The notes beneath the pieces are model-generated. The model was not told where the DNA came from. It saw only the letters and a list, made by a program, of their open reading frames with translations, and did not search any database. DNA of 64,000 nucleotides, taken from contig JAODUO010001359.1 in assembly GCA_025642075.2 (NCBI GenBank), forward strand, positions 92,001 to 156,000, in the 5' to 3' direction. How positions within the stretch are numbered: the stretch's first letter is position 1; each line of letters opens with the position of its first letter. Origin of the DNA: Ridgeia piscesae. Taxonomy: Eukaryota > Annelida > Polychaeta > Sabellida > Siboglinidae. The position numbers and the translations under genes are program-made. Positions 1 through 64,000 of the stretch are shown here, one piece after another.

Positions 1-2791
1 GCCAATAATGGTGTGAGTAAATCAACAACGTTGGCGATGCAGATTGGTAAGTGTGTGATGTGGCATGTGTATGTTGATTGGTGTACTGGTAGTTTGTGCT
101 GAGATCACTTTCGTGTGAAGTCAGGTCACTCGAAACATAAGCAAGATTGAAATTGCATATGTCCGTTTTAAGACATAGCTGTTGGCCTGTTGCTTTCTGT
201 TGTATTGTGAATACTTGTTAAAATATATTCAACATCTGATATGCTGTATTGTTTTCTGATTGATGAAAGAGGTTGTAGTTTGTAAAAAGATGCTCCTACA
301 AATTTAGTGATCATATGTCACCAGACAGTGTAACAAAGGCTGGCCATGCTACACTGTAAACTTGCCCTCAGGGTGCGATGACAGTATACTTTTATTACTT
401 AAAGTCTGATCGTTTGATGTTATACATTACTGTGTGACTCTTTGAGACTTTAGGCTGTAATCAGAAACTAACCAACCCATGCATTTGTTTTAAAGCTAAA
501 ATTGAATATAAGAATAGTTCATTGATGTCGTTATCAAAATGATATCTAGTGCTCACTTAAAAAAGAGTACTTCTGTTTACAGTGTTTTGTAGTCAAATCG
601 ATTGTGATTGTGTGAGTGACTATGTTACTTTAGCAAGAACAAACCTAATACAACTATCATATTTTCAAAGTGCAATCAATATCTTCTATGTTCACGCAAT
701 AAGGGGGGAAAGGCTCAAGTTTACTGCAAGCTTAGTGATGTTCCTTTGAAAAAAATTATGCACAAAGCCTTATACGTACACATATCAATTAGGTCAGTTT
801 GATAGTAGTCATACAGAGGAACGTTTCTTGTCAGTGAAATTACCCACAGAGATAGTCAGATAATGGGTTGTCTTGCAAGGCGGTGGGATGTGAGAGGTCT
901 GTACCATTGTTTGTTTGTTTTTTGTTTGGAGTACTTGTGCATTATGAGAGTGAAAAAGCAGTTGGTTGGTCTGCTTCAGTGGACTGCTATCTGTTGGGTA
1001 GTGTTCAGATTCAGTGACACGGACAGGCTTTGAAGATAGTTGGGTGGTATTAGCTTTGTTGTTGTATGTGTGACTGTGGTAGTTGTCAGTTTTTCTGATG
1101 AGTTCCATTCATAACTGGCCTGCTTCACATGAGAACAGGTCTCCTTGTGTAATTCCAAGAATATGGAACAAACAAGCTTAGGTTTTGAAGATGTGTTTTT
1201 CAGAAGATAATCTGATTTGTGTAGACTTGTTATGCGTTAGGGAACATAACTCTTGTAAGTTTAATGACTACCTCGGTACACACAAAAATATTCTTTCATT
1301 ATTTTTAATGTTGAATTTCTGCCTTAATGAGTTCTTTAGTTTGTAAAAAATATTGTTTTTTGCCTACAAAAATGGGATATTAAGATAATTGGATGGAGCA
1401 GGGATTGCTATCTAATTAAGTAATTTGTGCAGTGTCACACTTAAAAAGAACTAAATTGTGGGTTCAACCGTGTAGTTCTGAAATAATTTAGGTAGGCCTT
1501 TAATATGTACCGGGTATGCATATCTGCTGCACAGACCTTGTAGCACCAGTTGTAGTCCCTGGGAGACGCCTGCATGTATTTGCCTGTGAACACAACCAGT
1601 CGTTGTAGTTGTACAGCCACCCACTGAGGTCGTTTGTGTACAGCAAGTGCCAGTATATTGACATACAGCCGAGTCCTTAAAGAGTAGAGCCTATTCAGCA
1701 GTCTGTTACCAGCATTGCCAACTTCACTGTTGTTAGAAATGAGAGTCTGTCACATTTGGCTGACACATGCTTGCATCATGATCCCACCAGGTGGAGTGAG
1801 TTGTTATGTAATCGTATTGCTTTCGTTGCTACACAAGTTTGCTTCGTAGTGGTTATTTAAGAAAACTGTTAGTCACTACCATTAATTATTATCCTGCACA
1901 TCAGATGTACTTGACTACCAAGTCGGTTTATTTTTAAAATCTTGATTTATTACCAGACCTGTTATACACATTACTATTTGTATTACCCTGGTACTATATT
2001 AAGCTGGAAGACTGCCAATATAGCACAATGTAGAGGTGGTCTTAGGTCTGATGCATGAGGTCCTGAATCTGTATATCATCATTTATCATTTCCACACACC
2101 TCGTAATCAATATGAATATTTATGTAGTTAACTGTGAAAATGTTTTTGTGAGCAAGTTATTTACCACGTTCATTTTCACATCGTTGAAGTCCAGGACTTT
2201 GTTTGTTGCATATTTAAAAAGGCTATATATTGTAATTTCATATTTGAGTCATAATCATAAATATAAATTATGATGCAAGTCTGGAACTAATATATTTCCA
2301 ACACACATAAAAATAATCTGGGGAAGGAATACATTTTTCAGTTAAGTCACACTGGCTATTGTAGAATACAGTGACCTACTGATAAAACTACAACATTCTA
2401 CACGAATCCATGTCATGGTGTCAACATTTTCATGACGCATAGATGTGTTGTACAAACATATAATGTGTGGTCTGTGAACTACTCTGGACCAGCGTGGTGA
2501 AATAGGGCCTTCGGATGCTCCCTGTGATGCTGACGTTGCGTCTAGCTGGTCTAGGTTGGGTGGCTTCTCCTGGGTCTGACTCAGTCCACACTGCTGGCCA
2601 CTGGTTAATCAGTATGGCATTCAGCCGGCTGGCGTCATAAGTTACTGGCCAGGAACTGCACACACTGTTGGCACACCCAGTGTAGATGTGTCGCTGTTGT
2701 GTGAGGAGTGAATGTGGTTGGTGTAGACTCTCTAGAGCGCACAGGATGGTTGCATCTTCAGTGTGGTATTCCTAAAGGTGCAGTGGCTGGG

Positions 2792-3159
2792 CAGGGTTGG
2801 GACAAACGAGTACATGACTAAAGCACTGGAGTAATGAGTATGAGTACTGTGATATTATGAGTAATGAGTACATCATCCAAGGTAGTAGTCATGGTACTTG
2901 AGTAGCAAGTACTTTTGAGACTACTCACATGAGTACTTTTGAAAATACCTGTATGGGTACTTTTGACCTAATGTCCCAGTGCATGTCATTAATATGATAT
3001 CCATGACAAACTCAGATGTCATGATGACAATATGACGTTATAATTTTTTTAACGAGTACCAGGTACATTAAATAATATATAGAGAGGAACAAAATAACTT
3101 TGTGAAATATCAGTACTTGAGTTCCAATAAGTAATGGGTACTTTGCCCCCATACTTGGT
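2792..3159. mobile_element. Candidate non-autonomous DNA element, GAGTAC-rich
   Basis: The segment begins CAGGGTTGGGACAAACGAG and ends GTACTTTGCCCCCATACTTG, whose reverse complement resembles the start. The interior is rich in GAGTAC/GTACTC words. The imperfect terminal inverted repeats suggest a decayed hAT-like MITE, but I cannot see a clean 8-bp target duplication. Confidence 0.3.
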
Positions 3160-3809
3160 GTAGACAGAGTGCCCCTAGCCAGCATAGCTTTATCTACAGA
3201 CCCAAATCGTGGATAGGTAGACATTTCATTAGACACATAGTGGACGGGTAACATAATTAGGAAAACAGAATTCTTCAGAAATTATATAATTATATTGTGA
3301 ATTATGCTTTGTAAATGGCTGTCAAACAGGCGTATCTTGAACTGTGTTTACAATGTGTTTCTTGTTTGTTTATTTTAGAACATAACACACATGTTAACTG
3401 GCTTGTATGTATATGAGTTAACCTGAATGAGTTGAGTCAGTCGATCAGAAATATTTCGACTGGCAAACTGTTATCCAGCTGCATATAAAGGCTGTCAGCC
3501 AGCGACTGACGCTGTCTTTGTCATGTTCCAGGTGCAGCCTTCTTGGCAGTGCAGAAGTGGGCGGCTCTAACACAACTAGGTTTCCTTGTCTGTCTTCTGT
3601 AACAGTCAACACCCTACCACGACAGCTGGCCGTCTCTACACGCAGCCAACCCCACTGAAGGTACTGCATGTGTGGTGTGTGTTCAGTCCTCTGTGTGTGC
3701 ACAGAGTGACGTCTCAGGTGCCAGCGAAAAAACTGTCTAGAACTGCCAGCACCCGTGGGAAATAGTTTAATGCACAGTGTGTGTGTAGGTAGTTCGTTTA
3801 TCAAGATTG

Positions 3810-4110
3810 CCTGCTTACAGGGCAAATTATTGCCAGTCACACATGTTTTAGTGGACACATGGATGTTAACTGTTAAGCCAATTTACAAACTTTAAAATGT
3901 GTCTGATGACCTGAAATGGACTACAAACACACATGTGACACCATTTACACTTATTTCTAAGGCCTAACTGACAATATCTATGGTTTTGGAACACTTTTTT
4001 TGCTCCTTCATTTTTCTACCCATCCACCCATATTTCTACCCATCCACAATGGCTTTTACCCATCCAAATGACTGGTGGACAGGTCTCGGCATAAAACTAT
4101 GCCTGCTTAT
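3810..4110 (+). mobile_element. Dispersed ~300-bp repeat, copy 1
   Basis: It shares an almost collinear 300-base sequence with 21317-21615 and 63754-64000: TTATTGCCAGTCACACATG near the left end, ACCTGAAATGGAC in the middle, a run of CCATCC words and CATAAA..TATGCCTGC at the right end. The ends are weakly inverted (GGCTTTATGC in the other copies, GCATAAA here), suggesting a MITE-like element. No coding capacity. Confidence 0.6.
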
Positions 4111-4832
4111 TGTTTAACTGAAATGTAAAGTTTTGGATTTTAGATATTTGACAAAAATTCAATAAGTCATCCGAATACATAAGTGCAGTCTATATTTAAA
4201 ATAAAAAAAACATTGTGATTATTGTTGATATTAAGTTCTACCAGTTAATTGAAGTGGCAGTGTTTCATAGGCAAATTTAAAGAATTTTGCAGTGTATTAG
4301 AAATATTGGTAAGTAACTGGCCCTTGGGTGAGTAATATCTACCTGAATTGTGAAGAGATTTAGGTGAATTCTCTTATTATATCACTGTTCAGCTTGTGAA
4401 TATTGTTACAACCTTGAACTTTTAACACAACGTGAGGTCATCAGCGAGTATAACAGTAGTAACAGGAATATCATTGACTACTTTGCTAAAGATTAAAACA
4501 TACACTGTGTAACTGTTTGGACAGTGAGTTACATATTACTGTCATCAGGCTTAGCAACCCAACATGTGAAACCAATTTCTTCCTCCAGAAACTGATAAGC
4601 CATCAGTGTCAGCCATGTGTCTGTGGGCACTGGAGAATGTTTAGGTCACACTGTAGTTACATTACCAGGAGAGTTTCACAGAAATGTAGGGCCTGAATGG
4701 TCAGGAGGTGTCTAAATATGTAGTGGAGCGGAATGACACCAGGTACTTTATAAATGGGTACATACAGACAGATGTTCAGTTGAAATAAGATATAAAATGA
4801 GATGCTTCCAGTCAGTGGACTACTGGTGTAAT

Positions 4833-5085
4833 CAGGGGTTGAAATAACTCCAAAATGTCTGGTATTCAGCAGGACTACTTTGTTGGGAAATCTGGTAGTC
4901 CTCAGATAAACCGGGTAGTCATATGTCACAGATTTAAGCAAAATAACATGACAAACACAACATTTGAAAATTATTCCCATATTTTGTGGTAGTCCATCGG
5001 ACCACTGCTGTCATCATCTTTGGTAGTCCAACCGAATTTCTGGTGGTCCTCGGGGACTACCAGACTACCACTATTTTGACCCCTG
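4833..5085. mobile_element. Candidate MITE with CAGGGGT ends
   Basis: A 253-bp segment that starts CAGGGGTTGAAATA and ends TATTTTGACCCCTG, an imperfect 14-base terminal inverted repeat. Internal GGTAGTCC motifs occur in both orientations. The CAGGGG ends fit hAT-type elements. The flanking 8-mers match only partly, so the target duplication is not proven. Confidence 0.45.
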
Positions 5086-6077
5086 AGTGTTGCAACAAAT
5101 GTCGTTCCATGGACAATAAAAGTCAAAATTCACCTTGTTGATATAATTGTGTTAAGAACAACTCTGGGGATACACAAAAACATCCACCAAACTGATCAGA
5201 GAAAGCTTGATGTTGAAACAGTGATCCCCCATCCATAATGATACATTGACCTTTCTACATACAGTGCATCAATTGTTTGGTCCCTGCCGACCAGTGGTGA
5301 ATGCCAAATTCCACACAAGTCTGTTAATTTAGGTGATTTTATTTGCCAAGAAGTAACTGCAGTCAGACAGTGAGGTTAGACATTGGAACATTTGAAATGA
5401 AAGGTGATTTGGCAGAAGCATGTTTGGCTACAGCCCAGTCAGAGTCCCTGAAATCTCCAGGGACCTCATTGGCATTTCCCCAATTTGACCCTCAGAATAG
5501 TTAGCATTTTTCATTAAGTAAATGATTTGTTAGACTTCTGTCATTTGCATGTTTAGATTACACAGTTGTTGACACAATCTGAATTGGTGTTGATTTATTT
5601 AAATGCCCCCTTCAAAATGTATATATATATATATATGATATATGTATGCCGACAACATTCAGTTATATGCATCGTACAATCCCGCTACACCAAGCTGCCA
5701 AGCGGAAACTTACAGACTGTATTGGGAAGTCGGGCGATGGATGGCGCTATACATGCTGAAACTAAAGGATGAAAAAACTTAGAATATGAATACTTTATTT
5801 ATCTTACATCAAATCACCATCTCGGAGTGTACGGAGGTTGCTCCTTAACAATTGGAGACGATATGATTTCACCATCAGACTTCCTAAAAAAATTGGGAAT
5901 TCACATGGGCCAACATCTGACGATGACAGGTCATGTGACTGCTGTGTAATAATAATAATATGTGTTTGCTCGAATCAATATCATTGCTCTCAAGCGCTTT
6001 ACATAAATGTATAAATATTTGTTAAGATTGGATGATATTACATATACATTTATCAGTACCTTACTGACAGCAAATAT

Positions 6078-6112
6078 ATGTGTGTGTGTGTGTGCGTGCG
6101 TGCGTGTGTGTG
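6078..6112. repeat. TG/CG microsatellite
   Basis: Alternating TG dinucleotides with GCGTGCGTGCG interruptions, a simple repeat that can adopt Z-form DNA. It is followed by a 17-bp direct repeat (GTGTATTATAGAACAGG twice). Confidence 0.7.
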
Positions 6113-8764
6113 TAGTACAGGTGTATTATAGAACAGGTGTATTATAGAACAGGTTGTTAATACTAAAATAACAGTGTCTCAACTGGTTTAGCAGCAGTTG
6201 AGTGATATTAGGGTGTTATGGGAAGGGTGGGTTGTCATATCTAACTTCAGTCTTTGCATCCATAAATCAGATCAGTACTTTGTTCATGATGACAGGTGCC
6301 ATATGTACAACACTACATGTCAGATTGTCACATGGTTTAATGTATATCAAGTCTATTGTGTATATTTTCTTGAAATTGCCAAGTAAGCTCAAATAATAAC
6401 AAACCCATTTGGACTCTCACTATAGCACTCACTACATGTCAAACAAGTAGGGAGATTTATTGCCAGATAGGTCAGAACCATTTATGTATTTGAGATTAAC
6501 GACCAGGTGAATATGTATGCCACATAGTGTCACCATTGAGAACTGATTGCCTTGGGGCGTATATTTACACAGTGCCACAGCTAATGGTCATCTTGATCTT
6601 AGTTACTAGAGGTCAGTTGGTATGTTGGCTGTGGTCAGCCGGAATGCAGGAGATGGTCTATAAATATACCTGCGTGTCCATCTGATGTGAATGACAGTGG
6701 TGTGTAAGGCTACTTGATATATTGATGTTAACAAATGACTAGATATGTTGTTTGTGCATCAGTGAACAACTGCTGATAAGGTGATGACAGGATAATGATA
6801 TGCATGTTGCGGTTCTAATGTACAGCAGTTGACATTCCATCTTTAAAACCTACACTGTAGCAGTCAGGTTGAAGCTTGTTAGAACTTTGAACATAACTCA
6901 TGGTAGTGAATTAATCAGCACATTTATGGATTTTATTATTGCATTTGGAATTCCATTGCAAACATATCATATGCATGAGAAATGTTTAATATGAAACATT
7001 TGACTTGATCTTGGTTTGTTGGCTTTTAAAATGTACTTGTAAACTGTGTATGTTTAGAATATTCCCAAAGTTTGCATGGTAATTTTGCGTAATGTTACAA
7101 AAAACGTTAAACAAATAATCATTGAAAATGGATGTTATATTTATATATATTTCATATATTTTGTGTTGTTTCTTGTCCAGAGATGTGTCTGTACATGCAA
7201 ATATTCTAGCACAGAAACCAGTTGAATTTATTTAAATCACATATGCAGTTTTGCAGATGTCATTTCTTATTTCATTATCATAATTTAATTGGTGGGTTTT
7301 GTTTGGATCTCTGTTGAAAGTTGATAGTTGACCCCTATTTTGTGGTACGTGTTGCATCACTAACCGTATATAATTAATGAAGCAGAGCCTATGGTTTACC
7401 TGGCAATTTTGCAAGTGATTAGACTGTTACACATGCAACACGCTGCATCCACTATTGTTTTCAGCATTACCTGTGTGACATTCTCTGAAGTTGGTTTGTT
7501 GACATGACTGATTGATGATGTGTTAACAATGTTACAGTGCATTCGAGGTGTGGTTTGTGTAGCTGTGAAATGTACAGTTCTAATTCACTATTAAATGCTA
7601 AAAATCTGAAAATTTCAGGGCATCATGACCAAACAATATTTGTGGACACCAGTATCAGGCTTGACCAATTTAATCATGATCTGTTGTTTACTTTCCATGA
7701 CAGAACAGCTCGTTACCAAAGCTTTCTCATAGCTGGCTGTGCATCTGCGATGAAATATTGTGCTAGCCATGTATTTATAATAAATTAACAATACATGATT
7801 GGACTGTGTGATGATATATTGAAGTCTGTCATTGGTTTAACACCTGCAACCACATCATGATACTTCCAACATAAGTAGCTCTAAATAATAATAAACCATT
7901 TAGTGCCATATCTTGTTGACTTCAGTGACTACTAAAAAGATTGCTTGCTTCTGCATGGGAAGGGTCGGCATGCTGCCTCAAGGTTTTGACAGCTACGAGT
8001 CTCAGTTGGTGTGGAAGGATTTGTTGACATTTCTAATGCACATAGACGCTGGTATGTAGGTCTATGGATTATTGCTCCACTTTGAGTCAGTGGCAATGTG
8101 TGGTCTGTGTGCAGGAATGTTTTATTGTATTTCTCACATTAGTCCCACTCCACTGTGTTATTCTCAGGGTGTTATTCTCAAGGTGTTATTCTCAAGGTGT
8201 GACTAACAAATGAAGTGACTAACAGATTTACCTTCACCTAACTCAGTCATCATATATCAGTAAGCACACACTGTTAACGAATCAACTACCACTTTTATGT
8301 TTTAGTTGTATATAGTTGTGACCCAAACATCTTTCTTAGAGATCAGTTTGGTGGTCCTCCGTTGTAGCAGAGGTTTACCTGGGTGTTTGCATTCAAGGGT
8401 CCTCAGGACCCTCAGCCCTCTTTTGAGGGGGTCCAAATAGTGTAGCAAGGGTCCCACTCATTGTTCTGTCTTAATTGTAAGTACATGTATTGTTTTTAAG
8501 TAGCACAACTTAAAACCCCAGTATTAGTACTTGGACACTAGCAAGAACATAAACAAAATACCATAACAATCTGGTAATAAAGCCTGTGTGCCTGTGGAGC
8601 AGTTTTGGGGTAAACACGTCACTCACTGTCAATAAGGAGAACTAACGTTTGAGAGAGTCCTGCAGTTGTTTCATTACTTTAGTTGAACTTATATAGTACA
8701 CTACACACCCCACTTTGACTGCGTGGGAATCAAGACTACAGGTCACTGGTCCAATAGATATGTG

Positions 8765-8815
8765 GTTGCAAAAGATCCCACACAGGGGGTAAACATGTAA
8801 CCTGTCATGGAGTCA
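8765..8815 (+). mobile_element. SINE body fragment
   Basis: AAAAGATCCCACACAGGGGG, then TAAACATGTAACC and GGAGTCA, matches the body of the SINE copies at 51230 and 53139. No tRNA-like head is visible upstream, so it is a truncated copy. Confidence 0.5.
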
Positions 8816-10802
8816 CAAATATGGTCGTCACTCGATCTGTACATCACAAACTGTGGGGCACTACCAACACATCGGACTACTACAATATGAATGAGACTGA
8901 GCAGAAATACTTGACTTAGTACCTGAGGGTTTGTGAATATTTGATGCTATCGCCCGTGTGAGAAATGACCTCAACTGGCCCCTGTCGCTTGGTTGTCTGA
9001 TCCTGTCGCTTGGTTGTCTGATGCACTGTGATTACACCTGAAGCTTTATGCTTCACATTCCCTGTCACTAGTGTTGATGCCATGTGTCCATGGTAGTTTA
9101 GTGTCATATCTGATGGCTGGCATAGTACATGACACAGGGCCTGCAAGATTGCATTCACACATGGTGCGTGATGCAGACATGTACTAGTAAAAAGGAGGTC
9201 AGATATGATGATTTAAAAAGCTATGTTCAGTCGTGTAGATATATAATAGCTAGTGTGGCGTGTGATCAAACAAACTTCCCAGTGTAGCACAATGATACAT
9301 TAAGTAGCAGCTGGCGGTGTTCACATTTATCATTCATTAATCACAAGTATTTCATTAAAAGCACTACCCTGGTAGTTTGAGAATGTTTATGTATCATAGT
9401 TATCATTGATTCTTATGTTGTGTGTCGTAATGCAAGTATGTTGTAGAGACACCCTGAACTACTTTCAGATATAATGAAGTGCATTTTGGTTAACAGGCTT
9501 GCTTTAGACTGATATAAATAATTATCTGTACCCCACTGAGCTGGTATAATTATACATAATTATTCACTTAAAAGTAACAATTAATCAGTGTATCTTTATG
9601 CTGTAATGCACAAATATGTCATTGAACTCAATCGCTTGTGAGATCTTCCGAGACATAGTGTCTGTTGGATGTCATGCCCGATTGGTTGACAGACAACTGT
9701 TGCCTGACAAAGACCACAGCCCCCTAGACTACAGCCCCCTAGTGAGCCGATCATTCACAGCTGTCTCCCCCTTTTGCTCCTCTAGCATAGCTGTGATTGA
9801 TGGCTGTAGTTAGTAGTTACTCACTGGTTAGGTAAGGGTCCCAGCTCAAAGACTAATGAATACACACTCATGTGCACTACATTTGTGTGTCAGTTAGTTG
9901 CCTGTGGCATTATGCTTCATTTAACAACAAAATTGGACTCTCTGTACCAGAAGCCCAGAGCCAGTGTTGGGTGTGTTAAGTTTCTATGACTCCACTGTGA
10001 TGTTTGTATTAGAAATAGTTTGTCACGCCTGACTGGATGCATAAAATATACTACTGACAAAGAAGCGTGTACTAACTCAATTGTTACAGTTGTTTTTGTT
10101 TGGTAATGATAGTAATGAATTAAGTGTATTCGTTTGTAAATATACATTATAAAAGAAACATTATTGCTGTTAGAGGTACCGTAATGTTTGAATCGTAGAC
10201 GTTTCCAGGAACTGTGAGATGTAAAATACTACGACGTCAGATATGTTTTTGATTATGTAAATTTTTAATGTAATGTTACACTTGAATTACACATGTGATG
10301 TTACACTGGAGCTACCGGTGGGTATTGTTGTAGTCTTATGCTCTGTGGGTAGTATTTGCCATAAAATGTGTATATTGCAGTACCAAGGTAATGAACCAAA
10401 AGAAATCTAAAGAGGAAATATATCTATAAAAAGACATTGTGTTTTTTACAAGTCTGTTGTGAGCTTATAAATTATGGCATATTTTATGGCGTCCATATAC
10501 TCTGTCGTTGTTTGGTATGTAAGGGAAATAAGGGAATGTGCCAAAAAAACAGTGATGCATAACATTGCAAGTATGGTAGATTTTTGCAGAGGTGGTCTCA
10601 GAATTTAAATATTTCTTGGATGGTTTGCATGCATGGAAATAGTGATGTTGAGATTTTCTGTTTTACTAATACACTGTACTCTTTTAGTTTACATGTTGGA
10701 TCACATTCAAGTTGGACACATCAATCCCCTTTTCTACCCTACTCTGAAGTGTGACAGTGTAAGTACCTTGGGACTAAAAAGCACCGTTCTTTCGTGGCAC
10801 AG

Positions 10803-10825
10803 TTGCTGACACACAGAGTGGAGAG
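10803..10825 (+). other. Probable 5' UTR part of exon 1
   Basis: A short pyrimidine-containing stretch ending in CACAG at 10802 looks like a splice acceptor. It is followed by 23 bases leading to the ATG at 10826. If it is used, exon 1 has an upstream non-coding exon and the promoter lies further 5'. No TATA box or other core promoter element can be assigned with confidence. Confidence 0.35.
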
Positions 10826-63619
<52,794 letters not shown>

Positions 63620-63753
63620 GTCAGTAGGGCTGTCGTTGTGTTGTCACGTGGCTCATCTTGTTAGTGTTGTCACATGTCTCATTTTGTTAGTGTTGTCACG
63701 TCACATGACTCATCTTGTTAGTGTTGTCACATGACTCATATTCTGTTGCAATT

Positions 63754-64000
63754 CAGGGCTTTATGCAGGATAAAATTATTGCCAGTCACACATGTTTTGG
63801 TGGACTCATGGATGTTAACCGTTAAGCCAGTTTACAAACTTTCAAATGTGCCCGATGACCTGAAATGGACTACAAACACACATGTGACACCATTTTCACC
63901 CACTTTCAAGGCATAACTAAAATATCTATGGTTTTTGGAAGACTTTTTGCTCCTTTATTTTTTACCTGTCCACCACCCGTCCATCCATATTTCTACCCGT
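63754..64000 (+). mobile_element. Dispersed ~300-bp repeat, copy 3 (cut by window end)
   Basis: CAGGGCTTTATGCAGGATAA then TTATTGCCAGTCACACATG and so on is collinear with the copies at 3810 and 21317. It lies in intron 27, downstream of exon 27. The right end is outside the window. Confidence 0.75.

Larger units (their letters stand above)
1..10802. other. Upstream non-coding region
   Basis: I see no protein-coding exon here. Open frames are short, AT-rich and show no recognisable domain. The stretch holds several repeat-element candidates (2792-3159, 3810-4110, 4833-5085, 8765-8815), a TG-rich microsatellite near 6078-6112 and a 16-bp triplicate near 8160-8205. It may be intergenic, or a long 5' intron of the downstream CLIP1 gene. 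A consensus donor GTAAGT at 47-52 would suit a 5' UTR exon ending at 46, but nothing else supports that. Confidence 0.6.

Noticed and set aside
3445..3858. 137-residue minus-strand ORF
   Set aside because: Its start lies in the dispersed repeat copy 1. The rest has no recognisable domain or splice support.

Overview
This window is eukaryotic (animal) genomic DNA. It contains one recognisable protein-coding gene, on the + strand: a homologue of CLIP1 (CLIP-170, cytoplasmic linker protein, a microtubule plus-end tracking protein). I resolved 27 coding exons from 10826 to 63619. All 26 introns between them obey GT-AG, and every junction keeps the reading frame. Together they encode about 1216 residues. 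The last exon(s), with the rest of the second zinc knuckle and the acidic C-terminal tail, lie beyond the window end. Compact exons, long AT-rich introns, tRNA-derived SINEs, MITE-like elements and very abundant minisatellites suggest an invertebrate metazoan. A mollusc or other spiralian is my guess, but I cannot name the organism from the sequence.

Layout. 1-10802: non-coding upstream DNA with scattered repeat elements, possibly a long 5' UTR intron. 10826-10967: exon 1 (N-terminus, two SxIP motifs). 17018-18621: exons 2-3 (two CAP-Gly domains and a Ser-rich linker). 22358-62966: exons 4-26 (coiled-coil rod). 63450-63619: exon 27 (zinc knuckle 1 and the start of knuckle 2). No second gene is supported on either strand. 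The long ORFs in the repeat regions are by-products of short-period tandem repeats.

The protein should bind microtubules and EB1-type proteins through its CAP-Gly domains and N-terminal SxIP motifs, dimerise through the rod, and bind dynactin/LIS1-type partners through its zinc knuckles, as known for CLIP-170.

The most unusual feature is the intron architecture. At least six minisatellites do not merely sit in introns: their repeat unit overlaps an exon-intron junction, so the splice site and the adjacent coding sequence are part of the unit and are multiplied. They are at the exon 1 donor (76 bp), exon 9 donor (42 bp, about 48 copies), exon 10 donor (23 bp, about 89 copies), exon 12 acceptor with most of the exon (90 bp, 10 copies), exon 23 donor (63 bp, 9 copies) and exon 24 acceptor (59 bp, about 37 copies). 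Intron 23 is almost entirely a donor-derived array abutting an acceptor-derived array. Two of the donor arrays (42 and 63 bp) are multiples of three and largely stop-free in the exon frame, so use of downstream donor copies could lengthen the protein by whole 14- or 21-residue modules. Ordinary intronic arrays (38, 22, 35, 23/72, 12, 91 and 15 bp units), SINEs and transposon remnants fill much of the remaining intron space.
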